A stretch of 13,581 bases of DNA from an uncultured bacterium (GCA_938003595.1 CALKYH010000315.1:1-13581), one strand, 5' to 3'. Counted from the first letter of the stretch, positions 6,441 to 13,306 are shown. The notes: a model not told the origin generated them from the sequence alone. Translations and numbers: made by a program.

Positions 6441-6959
6441 TCAGAAGCGTCGCTTGAGGCGCAGGTAGCGGAGCAGGGCGGCGCGGTCGCCGGTGACGGC
6501 GGCTTCTTCGAGCGCGCCGGACAGGTCGGCGCCGGGGGCGGCGTCGGCGCGGGCGCTGAGCGCCGCGGGCGCGCCGGTGACGGAGGCGGCGCGGAACAGG
6601 AAGGGCTTGTCGCGCCGGAGCTCCTCGACGGCGCCGGCGACATCGGGCTGGGGCATGCGGGCGACGGCGGCCTCGGTCATGAGGCGCGCGGTCTCGAGGT
6701 CGAGCGCGTCGGTCTCGAACAGCGCCGCGTCGATCGCGCGCCGGGTCTCGCAGGCGTCGAGCGCGTCGTGCGCCTGGGCGAGCTGGCGCTGCGCCTGACC
6801 GAGCGCGGCGCGGAGTTCGTCGGCGGCGGTCTCGGCCTCGACGGCGCGCCGGCGCCAGTCCAGGTCGTCGTCGGGCGTGCGCGGCGGACCATCGGCGGCG
6901 GGCGGCGGCTCGTCGCCGGGCTTGCCGCCCTCGGGGGGAATGGGATCGTCCAGGGGCAT
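6441..6959 (-). CDS. Probable capsid scaffolding protein
   Basis: A 172-residue acidic protein. A disordered, proline-rich N-terminus (about 1-30) leads to a long alanine/glutamine/arginine helix that should form a coiled coil (about 33-75). A second helical part includes ELRRDKPFLF, and the basic C-terminus LRYLRLKRRF is typical of scaffolds whose tail contacts the capsid shell. Position between portal and major capsid genes supports the call. AGGAGA lies 8 nt upstream of the ATG at 6959, which I prefer. An in-frame GTG at 7010 overlaps the portal stop and would add 17 residues. No protease active-site pattern is seen, so it is not an obvious prohead protease. Scaffold families diverge quickly, so this is composition and context rather than sequence identity. 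Confidence 0.7.
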   Translation of the reverse strand: MPLDDPIPPEGGKPGDEPPPAADGPPRTPDDDLDWRRRAVEAETAADELRAALGQAQRQLAQAHDALDACETRRAIDAALFETDALDLETARLMTEAAVARMPQPDVAGAVEELRRDKPFLFRAASVTGAPAALSARADAAPGADLSGALEEAAVTGDRAALLRYLRLKRRF

Positions 6960-7006
6960 CGGTGGGATCTCCTGTGGGGTTGGGGTGGTTGGAGGCGGTT
7001 GGTCGA

Positions 7007-8479
7007 TCACTCGACGCCGGGGTCGGCGGGGGATTCGCCGATGGAGGCGAGCACGCGCTCGCGGGGCACGCCGAGTTCGGCGCGGGCCCTGGCGCCGTCG
7101 AGGCGCTCGCGCTCCGTCGCGGGCACGGGCTCCGGCCAGACGATGCGCACGGCGCGCTCCTGCTCGGTGGTGCGGTAGACGCCGGCCTCGTCGAAGGCGC
7201 GCAGGATCAGGCGCGAGGCGTGCGCCAGGGCGCGACCGAAGGTCGCCTGCTTGCGCGCGGTCTTCGCCAGGGCGCCGAGCAGCGTCACGCGCAGGGCGTT
7301 CTCGCTGGACAGTTGCCCGACGCCGGCGCGCAGCACGCCCGCGGCGATGGGCGTCACGGACGAGGCCTTGTCCAGCGCCTCGCGCAGGCCCTCGATGTGC
7401 GCCTCCTCGCTGGGCGAGGGCGCATCGGCGCCGATGACCTCGATGCTCGCGTCCGGATTGTCGGTCGAGAAGACCTGCCCGGGGCCGATCGGCGCGTCGG
7501 CGAAGCCGTCCACGCCCCTGGCCAGGTACATGCGGAACGCCTGCATGGTCACGCGGTTGGCGCGGTCGCTGAGGCGCGTGTTAAGCTCATCCTGCAGCGG
7601 GATCAGCGGCTCGACATCGGACAGGCCCTCCCACGAGAAGGGCTGGGCGATGTTCTGGATGTGCACGACAGGGACCTCGCCCAGCCGGTGCGCGCCCTCG
7701 GCGACGAGCGCCTCGTCCTCGAAGCGCCGCCAGGCGTCGGCGGAGTGGACCTCGATGACCTCGATCATGCGGCGCGATCCCGGCGCCGGCGCCTCGGCCC
7801 GGCGCGAGAGCAGGCGTCGGACGGGGGACACGCGCTCGACCTCGTGCGCCTCGCGCTGGTAGCGGAGGATCATCGCGTCGAGCCGGCGGAAGTCGTGCGG
7901 GTTCACCAAGGGCACGGCGCGGGTGGGCTCGAGCGGCTCGAGGCGCACGGCGCCGGCGCGGCTCAGGGCGCGGGCGATGGAGGGCGATCCCGCCCGCGCG
8001 GGCTCGAAGAGCGCATCGGCGCGGATGAGCAGGTCCACATGGCCATAGACGGAGGCCAGCAGCGCCGCGTCCTGCAGCAGCGCGCCGCCGCCGGAGGCCT
8101 CGAACACCGCGTCGAGCAGGGACTGGATCTCGGCGCGCCGGCGCTCGTCGGGCGCGGCGGAGAGGATCGACACCGGTCGCCCGGCGAGGAAGTCCACGAG
8201 GGTGTGGATGCGCCAGGCGATGTCGTTCTCGATGACGATCTCGCGCTCGGTGGAGAAGCGGTCGTCGTCGAGGGGATTCCATCGCCCGGTGAGGCGCGGC
8301 GGCAGGCCGCACTCCTGCGCGAGGCGCACGCGCCCCTCGCCGAGCGAGACGCCGGGGTTGCGGTAGTAGCGCCAGAGTTTGCCCAGGTGGGCGGCGCGGG
8401 CGTCGTGGCGCGCGAGCAGGTGTCGGAGGAGGGGCTCGTCGAGCGGGATGCTGGCGAAGGGTTCGAGGGGCAGCGGCAT
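7007..8479 (-). CDS. Phage portal protein
   Basis: A 490-residue protein of normal portal length, resembling the SPP1 gp6-type family. The N-terminal part holds LWRYYRNPGVS (about 35-45) and an ENDIAWRIHTLVDFLAGRPV segment. The central region includes the domain leading to HIQNIAQPFSWEG. The helical part SDVEPLIPLQDELNTRLSDRANRVTMQ (split around residue 300) matches the conserved stretch where portals carry the long helix lining the channel. The C-terminus ends in a proline-rich, acidic tail. The portal forms the dodecameric ring at one capsid vertex through which DNA enters and leaves. GGAG lies 6 nt before the ATG. It is the first gene of the operon, and a terminase is not found upstream, where one would be expected. 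Confidence 0.87.
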   Translation of the reverse strand: MPLPLEPFASIPLDEPLLRHLLARHDARAAHLGKLWRYYRNPGVSLGEGRVRLAQECGLPPRLTGRWNPLDDDRFSTEREIVIENDIAWRIHTLVDFLAGRPVSILSAAPDERRRAEIQSLLDAVFEASGGGALLQDAALLASVYGHVDLLIRADALFEPARAGSPSIARALSRAGAVRLEPLEPTRAVPLVNPHDFRRLDAMILRYQREAHEVERVSPVRRLLSRRAEAPAPGSRRMIEVIEVHSADAWRRFEDEALVAEGAHRLGEVPVVHIQNIAQPFSWEGLSDVEPLIPLQDELNTRLSDRANRVTMQAFRMYLARGVDGFADAPIGPGQVFSTDNPDASIEVIGADAPSPSEEAHIEGLREALDKASSVTPIAAGVLRAGVGQLSSENALRVTLLGALAKTARKQATFGRALAHASRLILRAFDEAGVYRTTEQERAVRIVWPEPVPATERERLDGARARAELGVPRERVLASIGESPADPGVE

Positions 8480-8605
8480 GGTCGGCTCCGTGGGTGGCGG
8501 GGCCGGCGTCTGGCCGTGCCCTCACCCTTGGACGGAGCGCCGCGCCTGTGCGCGCGCCGACGGTCCCAGCGCGGGGTCAGCGCGCGGAAAACCGCCCGGG
8601 GAGCG

Positions 8606-8630
8606 GAGAAAAAATCTTCGAAAATCAGAA
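8606..8630 (-). promoter_or_regulatory. A/T-rich patch upstream of the portal gene
   Basis: In the 211-nt gap between the portal gene and the small protein at 8691 lies the only strongly A/T-rich stretch of this neighbourhood. AAAATC occurs twice (8611-8616 and 8621-8626), exactly 10 nt apart, around the palindrome TTCGAA (8617-8622). This is a plausible promoter or protein-binding site for the leftward phage module. I could not place clear -35 and -10 hexamers. Confidence 0.35.
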
Positions 8631-8690
8631 GGTGGTCTGCGCGACGGCGCCGCGGCGCGCGCACAGAAGTGGACTCTGCGGGCCCGGGGC

Positions 8691-8966
8691 TCAGGCCTCG
8701 GCGGCGTCTTCGAGGAGCTCGACGCGCGTGTACTGGTCGAGGTTGACGACGACCTGCTCGCCGTCGTCCTTGAGCAGCTCGATGCGGTCGAGCCACAGCT
8801 TGTCGTCCTTGCCGTGGGCGAACCAGGAGCCGGTCTTCTGCTGGCCGAAGCGGCGCAGGACGCCCTCGACGGTGGTCGTCGTGCCGCCCTTGACGCGCGC
8901 GAGCTGCTGGGTGATGCGGACGCGCTGGCCCGGCCGGTAGTCGTGTGAGAGAAGCGCTTTGCCCAT
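8691..8966 (-). CDS. Small beta-barrel-like conserved hypothetical protein
   Basis: A 91-residue protein without signal peptide or membrane segment. PGQRVRITQQ (residues 12-21) opens a series of short strands. TTTTVEGVLRRFG, GSWFAHGKDDKLWLDRIEL and EQVVVNLDQYTRVEL look like a small SH3- or KOW-like barrel, often used for RNA or protein contact. No ribosome binding site is seen before the ATG at 8966; instead TACACT (8982-8977) lies 10 nt upstream, suggesting a leaderless transcript. It is divergent from another small protein that shares the string GQRVRI. I do not recognise the family and assign no function. Confidence 0.7.
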   Translation of the reverse strand: MGKALLSHDYRPGQRVRITQQLARVKGGTTTTVEGVLRRFGQQKTGSWFAHGKDDKLWLDRIELLKDDGEQVVVNLDQYTRVELLEDAAEA

Positions 8967-8976
8967 GGGTGGGCCG

Positions 8977-8982
8977 AGTGTA
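8977..8982 (-). promoter_or_regulatory. -10-like hexamer, possible leaderless start
   Basis: TACACT on the minus strand ends 10 nt before the ATG at 8966. With the usual 6-8 nt to the start site, the transcript would begin within a few bases of the start codon. No -35 consensus is evident. Confidence 0.3.
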
Positions 8983-9040
8983 GCCGACGAGGGGCCGCGC
9001 GTCCGCCTCCGGGGGCCCGCCCGCGCCGGGCGCCCGTCCC

Positions 9041-9046
9041 TATTAG
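9041..9046 (+). promoter_or_regulatory. -10-like hexamer, possible leaderless start
   Basis: TATTAG ends 10 nt before the ATG at 9057, the same spacing as for the divergent gene. An overlapping AGGA (9045-9048) could serve as a weak ribosome binding site instead if transcription starts further upstream. Confidence 0.3.
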
Positions 9047-9056
9047 GATCGCCCCC

Positions 9057-9332
9057 ATGACCAGCGATCCGACACAGGGCGGGATGGGGCCGATCTCCGG
9101 GGACATCCGGGGGGAGCTGGTCGGCGTGCACGCGGCGTCGATCCACGGGGACCTGTACTACGACCTGATCGTGCGCGTGGACCCGGAGCGGAACCTGGGC
9201 GTGAAGGTCCGGGCGCCGAGCCACGCGTGCCGGGTGGAGCCGCGCGCGGGGCAGCGCGTGCGCATCGGCACGCTCATGGGGCAGGTGACAACGGTGGAAG
9301 TGGAGCCCGACGCGCCCGACAGCGGCGGCTGA
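9057..9332 (+). CDS. Small beta-rich hypothetical protein
   Basis: A 91-residue cytosolic-looking protein. Strand-like segments include YYDLIVRVDPERNLGVKVRA (about 34-53), RAGQRVRIGTLMGQVTTVEV (63-82) and an acidic, glycine-ended tail. The pattern suggests an OB- or SH3-like barrel. The stretch GQRVRI (65-70) is shared with the divergently transcribed neighbour, where it occurs at residues 13-18; this may be chance or a common fold. AGGA precedes the ATG by 8 nt. Its stop codon abuts the stop of the next, convergent gene, the two forming TGATCA. The family is not recognised. Confidence 0.65.
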   Translation: MTSDPTQGGMGPISGDIRGELVGVHAASIHGDLYYDLIVRVDPERNLGVKVRAPSHACRVEPRAGQRVRIGTLMGQVTTVEVEPDAPDSGG

Positions 9333-9950
9333 TCAGCGTGAGGGCCAGGCCGCGTCGGAGGCGCTGACGGGGGCGACGGGCACGCGCTTGGGCGGAGGCG
9401 GCGGCTCGGGGATGACGCTGAGCATGGGCGGCTCGATGGCGCCGATGGGCCAGGCGCGCGTCGCGGTGACATGCCACTCGCGCACGCCGCCGCGCAGCTG
9501 GATGGTGAACGCCTGCGTGATCGATTCGCCCGTCGCGGGGCGCGGCAGGCCGATGGGCCGGTGCATCTGCACGACCGCGGCGTCGCCGACGACCTGGATG
9601 CTCTCGATGCGGTAGGCCGGCAGCTCCAGCGTCTGCGCGGTCAGCAGGTGCGCACGGGGTTCGTCGAGGCGCTTGAGCACATTCTCGGCGCGCTCGCGCG
9701 GCAGGCCGGGCGGGAACGAGATCGCGAAGTCGCCCTCCACCGGGTAGCGCCAGACCACCTCGCCCAGCGACGCGACGAGGATGCTCTCGGCGGCGGGGAA
9801 GGTGATGGTGTCGCCGACGAACTCGCCCTCCTTTGGGGTGGGCGAGGGCGTGTAGCCGACGCAGCCGGTCAGGCCCGCGCCGGCGATCAGGCCCAGCAGG
9901 GCGAGGCGGGCGGCGGTTCGGTGGGTCGGTCGCATGCTCGGTGCATCCAT
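9333..9950 (-). CDS. Predicted lipoprotein, function unknown
   Basis: A 205-residue protein with a basic N-terminus, a hydrophobic stretch (about 14-27) and lipobox LTGC with the lipidated cysteine at 30. The mature domain is strand-rich: GEFVGDTITF, LGEVVWRYPV, FAISFPPGL, a short helix ERAENVLKRL, AYRIESIQVVGDAAVVQMHRP, and a final WHVTATRAWPIG. The C-terminus is proline-rich (PEPPPPPKRV), suggesting contact with the cell wall or passage through it. AAGGA lies 6 nt before the ATG at 9950; an ATG at 9935 is in frame but less well placed. It is divergent from the UbiX-like gene. No catalytic motif is seen. Confidence 0.78.
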   Translation of the reverse strand: MDAPSMRPTHRTAARLALLGLIAGAGLTGCVGYTPSPTPKEGEFVGDTITFPAAESILVASLGEVVWRYPVEGDFAISFPPGLPRERAENVLKRLDEPRAHLLTAQTLELPAYRIESIQVVGDAAVVQMHRPIGLPRPATGESITQAFTIQLRGGVREWHVTATRAWPIGAIEPPMLSVIPEPPPPPKRVPVAPVSASDAAWPSR

Positions 9951-10028
9951 GTCGCGTCCTTGCGAGAACTCAATGGGCCAGCCCCCCCGGAAGGGAGTGC
10001 GGGGGTCGGGCAACAACGCCCGGCCCCC

Positions 10029-10034
10029 TACTAT
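10029..10034 (+). promoter_or_regulatory. -10-like TACTAT upstream of ubiX
   Basis: TACTAT would place a transcription start near 10041, giving a leader of about 25 nt that includes the GGAG ribosome binding site before 10066. No convincing -35 lies 17 nt upstream. Motif reading only. Confidence 0.3.
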
Positions 10035-10065
10035 GCCAAAGCGTACGCCGCGACGGAGACCGCCG

Positions 10066-10725
10066 ATGCCCCCCGACCACACGCCCGACCGACCCCGCCA
10101 GCGCCGCTTCGTGATCGGCCTGTCCGGGGCGTCCGGCGCGCTGTACGCCCGGCGGGTGGTCTCGCACCTGGTCGAGCTCGGCCACGAGGTGCACCTGGTC
10201 ATCAGCCCCCCGGGGGCGCGCCTGCTGCACGATGAACTCGGGCACGAGGGCGTGGACCTGCACGACCTGGCCGGCCTGCCCGAGGGCGCGGACCCGGCCG
10301 CCCGGGGCGTGGTCCGGCACAACTACAAGGACATCGGCGCCCCGATCGCCTCGGGCTCGTTCCGGCACGACGGCATGGCGATTGTGCCGTGCTCCTCGCA
10401 CACGCTCAACGCGATCGCGGCCGGGCTCGGCGACAATCTCCTCCTCCGCGCCGCGGCGTGCACGCTGAAGGAGCGCCGCCCGCTGATCCTGCTGCACCGC
10501 GAGGCGCCGCTGACGCTCATGGACATCCAGAGCATGGAGCGCCTGACGCTGGCGGGGGCGATCGTGTGCCCGGCGTCGCCGGGGTTCTATCTGATGCCGC
10601 GGACGATCGAGGACCTGGTGGACTTCATGGCGGCGCGGGTCCTGGACCTGCTGGGTGTGGAGCACGGGATCGAGGCGAGGTGGAACGGCCCGCTGAGCGC
10701 GGCGGGGGACGCTGGGGAGGGGTGA
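10066..10725 (+). CDS. ubiX: UbiX-type flavin prenyltransferase
   Basis: A 219-residue member of the UbiX/Pad1 family, which joins a dimethylallyl group to reduced FMN to make the prenylated flavin used by UbiD-type decarboxylases. The N-terminal nucleotide-binding loop GLSGASGA (18-25), the PCSSHTLNAIAAGLGDNLL region (108-126) and the SPGFY motif (171-175) are clear. K135, R145, E146, Y175 and R191 line up with the known catalytic K129, R139, E140, Y169 and R185 of Pseudomonas UbiX at a constant offset of six. GGAG lies 7 nt before the ATG at 10066; an ATG at 10033 lacks one. The N-terminus is slightly long and basic. No ubiD is in the window, so the partner decarboxylase must be elsewhere. 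Confidence 0.9.
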   Translation: MPPDHTPDRPRQRRFVIGLSGASGALYARRVVSHLVELGHEVHLVISPPGARLLHDELGHEGVDLHDLAGLPEGADPAARGVVRHNYKDIGAPIASGSFRHDGMAIVPCSSHTLNAIAAGLGDNLLLRAAACTLKERRPLILLHREAPLTLMDIQSMERLTLAGAIVCPASPGFYLMPRTIEDLVDFMAARVLDLLGVEHGIEARWNGPLSAAGDAGEG

Positions 10726-10728
10726 GGG

Positions 10729-10742
10729 CGGCGCCAGCGCCG
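10729..10742 (+). other. Short hairpin between convergent genes
   Basis: CGGCGC (10729-10734) and GCGCCG (10737-10742) pair across a 2-nt gap just after the ubiX stop. The 60-nt space to the convergent gene shows no T-run, so terminator function is uncertain. Confidence 0.25.
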
Positions 10743-10785
10743 TCCGCGCCGGGAGGGGGGACGATCGAAGCGCTTGCAGCGCCCC

Positions 10786-11253
10786 TCACTCTGCGTCTGG
10801 CGAACTCTCGCTCTTCGGCCTCGCCGAACTTCCGATCCCTGGAATGAAGGTCACTTCCCAGGTCAGGCGCTCCTGCCGTCGCGCGATGGGCGGGGGCGGC
10901 GAGAGCCCCATGTCCGCAAACACGGAACGAATCAGGGCCTCGAGATCATCGAGCGTTTTGTTCGGCCACGACCACCCGATCTCCACCGCCGCAATCATGG
11001 CCTGATCCATGATCGTCTCCTCGGTGCAGGTGTAGACCTCCGTCTCGCGATCATTGAGCGGCCTTCCAAAGCAGCACCGCCCTGTGTCGGGATCAATCCA
11101 CACACTGAACCCCGATTTGCCGATCAACAGAGCGAACCACGCGCGGCAGCGCGCCAGTTGCATCCCCTCGAGCGGCACAAAAGGGAAGAACTCCGGACGG
11201 CGCTCGTACAGCTCCTCGTAGGCGCGGATCGCGATGGCTTCAGTCGGCCACAT
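10786..11253 (-). CDS. Unrecognised 155-residue protein
   Basis: A cytosolic-looking protein with no signal peptide or membrane segment. The N-terminus is helical (EAIAIRAYEELYERRPEFF), followed by strand-like GKSGFSVWIDPDTGRCCFG (about 45-63), then a TCTEETIMDQAMIAAVEIGW segment and a helix LDDLEALIRSVFADMG. The tail is disordered and polar. Tryptophan and cysteine are more common than in the neighbours, and the composition differs somewhat, which may mean a different origin. Only a weak ribosome binding site precedes the ATG. Its small size and aromatic content recall immunity-type or other accessory proteins, but nothing specific supports that. It is convergent with ubiX. Confidence 0.6.
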   Translation of the reverse strand: MWPTEAIAIRAYEELYERRPEFFPFVPLEGMQLARCRAWFALLIGKSGFSVWIDPDTGRCCFGRPLNDRETEVYTCTEETIMDQAMIAAVEIGWSWPNKTLDDLEALIRSVFADMGLSPPPPIARRQERLTWEVTFIPGIGSSARPKSESSPDAE

Positions 11254-11353
11254 CGTTCTGCGAGATGGTATGTCGCTGCCACGCCTTTGAAGCCGTCAGC
11301 GCCGACGCCGCGAGGTTCATTCCCGGCCGCCACTGACACAGAGCTGTCGCCGC

Positions 11354-11428
11354 CGACGCCAACGGCGACAACTATTCGATGTCGACGACCTGAACCTGAT
11401 CCTCTCGACGCTCAACACCGCCTGCTGA
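11354..11428 (+). pseudogene. Frameshifted dockerin-like relic
   Basis: In the 181-nt gap between the unknown protein and the FG-GAP gene, the plus strand encodes ADANGDN in one frame, then FDVDDLNLILSTLNTAC plus stop (11375-11428) in a frame shifted by one base: two bases (11373-11374) stand where a codon is expected. Joined, these give the calcium loop and helix of a dockerin-like C-terminal tail ending in cysteine, the same kind of tail as in the convergent gene. It is too short to be a functional gene. The rest of the parent gene is not recognisable in 11254-11353. It appears to be the broken 3' end of a former dockerin-bearing gene. Confidence 0.55.
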
Positions 11429-11517
11429 CTCGCCCTACGGGCACACCGTGTTGAACGCGCTCACCACCGTGTTCAGGTCCGCGAAGTCCACATCGCCGTC
11501 GTCGTCCGTGTCGCCGG
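11418..11517. repeat. Direct repeat, copy 1 (dockerin gene 3' end)
   Basis: This segment matches 13482-13581 at a constant offset of 2064. The last 83 nt have only three differences (at 11438, 11446 and 11462), and CCGCCTGCTGA (11418-11428) is identical in both. It covers the end of the FG-GAP gene and the bases past its stop. The second copy runs off the window edge. Confidence 0.8.
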
Positions 11518-13258
11518 GCAGGTTGGCGCCGGTGGTGTTGAAGTCCGCCAGCACATTGTTCAGATCGGCGAAGTTCACCTCGCCGTCGCCGTTCGTGTCG
11601 CCGGGGCAGGGCACGCCGCCGCGGCCGTAGACGACATAGGCCCTCCCGCCCGAGCCCCCCGATCGATACGCGCCCACCAGCGCGTCGTCCACGCCGTCGC
11701 CGTTGATGTCCCCCGCGCATACCGAGATACCCGCCTGATGGCCCACGCCGGCGCCGATGATCTGGAACCCGTTCGCCCCGTTCAGGTCGGCGACGCTCAT
11801 CGTCGCCGGGAACGGCCCGAGCGGGCCGCCCGCGCCCCGCCCGAACAGAACGAACGCGCGGCCCGTCGCGGTCGAGATATCGCCCGGCGCGCCGACGACC
11901 AGGTCGTTCATCGAATCGCCGTTGATGTCCCCCGCCGGGGCGATCGCGTTGCCGAGTTGATCGAAAGTCGTCACGCCGTTCAATCGGAACCCGTTCGAGC
12001 CGTCGATCGACGCCAGGCTGAGCAGCGCGGGGAACGGGCCGGTCGGACCGCCCGCCGCCCGGCCGAAGATGACGAACACCGAACCGGCGGTGGTCACGGC
12101 GCCGGGCGCCGCCTGCGGCGCTCCGATCGCGAAGTCGTCCACGCCGTCGCCGTTGATGTCGCCCGCCGCCACGGCGCAGAAGCCGCTGCCCGCGATCTCC
12201 TCAACGCCGTTCACGCGGAACCCGTTCATGCCATTGAGCGATCCCATGGGAAAGAACGCGGGGAAAGCGTTGCCCGGGACGCTGGTGTCGCGCCCGTAGA
12301 CGATGTAGGTCGAGCCGGCGTCGCCGATGAGGTTGGGGTCCGCGCCGGGCGCGCCGATGATCAGGTCGTCCGCGCCGTCGTGGTTGACATCGCCGGCGCA
12401 CGCCACGGAATGCCCGCACTGCTCGGTTGTCGCGGCGGCGTTGAGGATCATGCCGTTCGTGCCATCGACCAGCGGCAGCGCCACCACCGCCGGGAACAGG
12501 CCCGCCGACGCCGTGTCCCGACCAAAGACGACATAGGCCCGTCCGCCGTTGCTCCCGCCGACCGAGGCGCTGTCCGCGCCGATGATGATGTCGCCGACCC
12601 CGTCGGCGTTCACATCGCCCGCCGAGGCCACATCGGTCCCGGTCATTTCGATGATGAAGCCGCCGTTGAGGCGGAAGCCGTTCGAGCCGTCCAGCGCCGA
12701 CAACTCCAGCGCCGCCGGGAACGGGCCGCCCGGTCCGCTCGTGTCCCTGCCGAACACGACAAACGCCGACCCTGCCAGCGACAGACTGTTCGGGTCCGCG
12801 AAGCTGGCGCCCATGATCACATCATCCATGCCGTCGCCATTGACATCACCCGCGCAGGCGACCGAAATGCCCGTTCCGTCCCCCTGGAGGACGCCGTTGA
12901 TTCGGAACCCGTTCGAGCCGTCCAGAGCCGTGAGCGCGAACACCGGCGGGATGGCGCCGCCCGGACCGTTCGGGTCTCGCCCGAAGACCACGAAAACGGA
13001 GCCGGCCCCGGTGCGCCCCCCGGGGCTGGCGCCGGGCGCGCCGATGATCATGTCCATGATCCCGTCGCCGTTGATGTCGCCCGCCGCAGAGATGGAGCGC
13101 CCGAGATTCTCCCCGGCGGCCGACGGGTCAATCTGGAATCCGTTGGCGCCGTCCAGCCCGGCCAGGGCGATCATCGGCGGAAAACCCATGCCCGCGTTCG
13201 CTTGTGATCCCGAGACAACAACGACAACGACCACCGCCGCGCCGATCAGTGTCTTCAC
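11435..13258 (-). CDS. Secreted FG-GAP propeller with dockerin tail
   Basis: A 607-residue exported protein. A signal peptide with a run of valines (residues 9-15) ends near ANA at 20-22. Seven repeats of about 70-75 residues follow, each with a LDGSNGFR-type strand, a GxSVxxAGDxNGDGxDD calcium loop, an IIGAP segment and, in most repeats, a VVFGR strand. This is the FG-GAP/integrin-alpha pattern and the number seven fits one complete beta-propeller. Residues about 549-607 form a dockerin-like domain with two calcium loops (DTNGDGEVNFADLN and DTDDDGDVDFADLN) and end in NTVCP, like cysteine-containing (GC-type) dockerin tails of planctomycetes. The start is GTG, with GAGGTGA just upstream. Likely role: calcium-dependent extracellular or surface binding. 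No enzyme domain is present. Confidence 0.88.
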   Translation of the reverse strand: MKTLIGAAVVVVVVVSGSQANAGMGFPPMIALAGLDGANGFQIDPSAAGENLGRSISAAGDINGDGIMDMIIGAPGASPGGRTGAGSVFVVFGRDPNGPGGAIPPVFALTALDGSNGFRINGVLQGDGTGISVACAGDVNGDGMDDVIMGASFADPNSLSLAGSAFVVFGRDTSGPGGPFPAALELSALDGSNGFRLNGGFIIEMTGTDVASAGDVNADGVGDIIIGADSASVGGSNGGRAYVVFGRDTASAGLFPAVVALPLVDGTNGMILNAAATTEQCGHSVACAGDVNHDGADDLIIGAPGADPNLIGDAGSTYIVYGRDTSVPGNAFPAFFPMGSLNGMNGFRVNGVEEIAGSGFCAVAAGDINGDGVDDFAIGAPQAAPGAVTTAGSVFVIFGRAAGGPTGPFPALLSLASIDGSNGFRLNGVTTFDQLGNAIAPAGDINGDSMNDLVVGAPGDISTATGRAFVLFGRGAGGPLGPFPATMSVADLNGANGFQIIGAGVGHQAGISVCAGDINGDGVDDALVGAYRSGGSGGRAYVVYGRGGVPCPGDTNGDGEVNFADLNNVLADFNTTGANLPGDTDDDGDVDFADLNTVVSAFNTVCP

Positions 13259-13306
13259 AGTTCACCTCGTGCAATGGACCCGAATCGCCGGACCACGGTA
13301 CTGACG

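Larger units (their letters stand above)
3296..8479 (-). mobile_element. Compact phage-derived head module
   Basis: Seven leftward genes (portal, scaffold-like, major capsid, connector-like, two small virion-like proteins, membrane coiled-coil protein), followed by a coupled lipoprotein, form one operon-like block. All frames are open and gaps are short except the 155-nt gap after the capsid gene. No terminase, protease, integrase, tape measure, lysin, repressor or attachment-site repeat is visible, and both flanks carry ordinary chromosomal genes. GC content looks like the flanks. Whether it is a remnant, a satellite-like element or a domesticated particle is open. Confidence 0.6.

Noticed and set aside
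5076..7178. 700-codon open frame on the plus strand
   Set aside because: It lies antisense to the capsid and scaffold genes, its translation is low-complexity G/E/A/V/R sequence without a recognisable domain, and it is explained by high GC at third positions of the minus-strand genes.
2640..8690. Attachment-site repeats flanking the phage module
   Set aside because: I saw no matching direct repeats of useful length on the two flanks by eye, and no integrase or tRNA gene; a computed repeat search would be needed to exclude short ones.
6962..8746. 594-codon open frame on the plus strand
   Set aside because: Antisense shadow of the portal gene; the translation shows only repetitive A/G/R/H/D/E composition and it has no ribosome binding site.
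11738..13207. 489-codon open frame on the plus strand
   Set aside because: Antisense to the FG-GAP gene; its repetitive appearance mirrors the repeats of the real gene.
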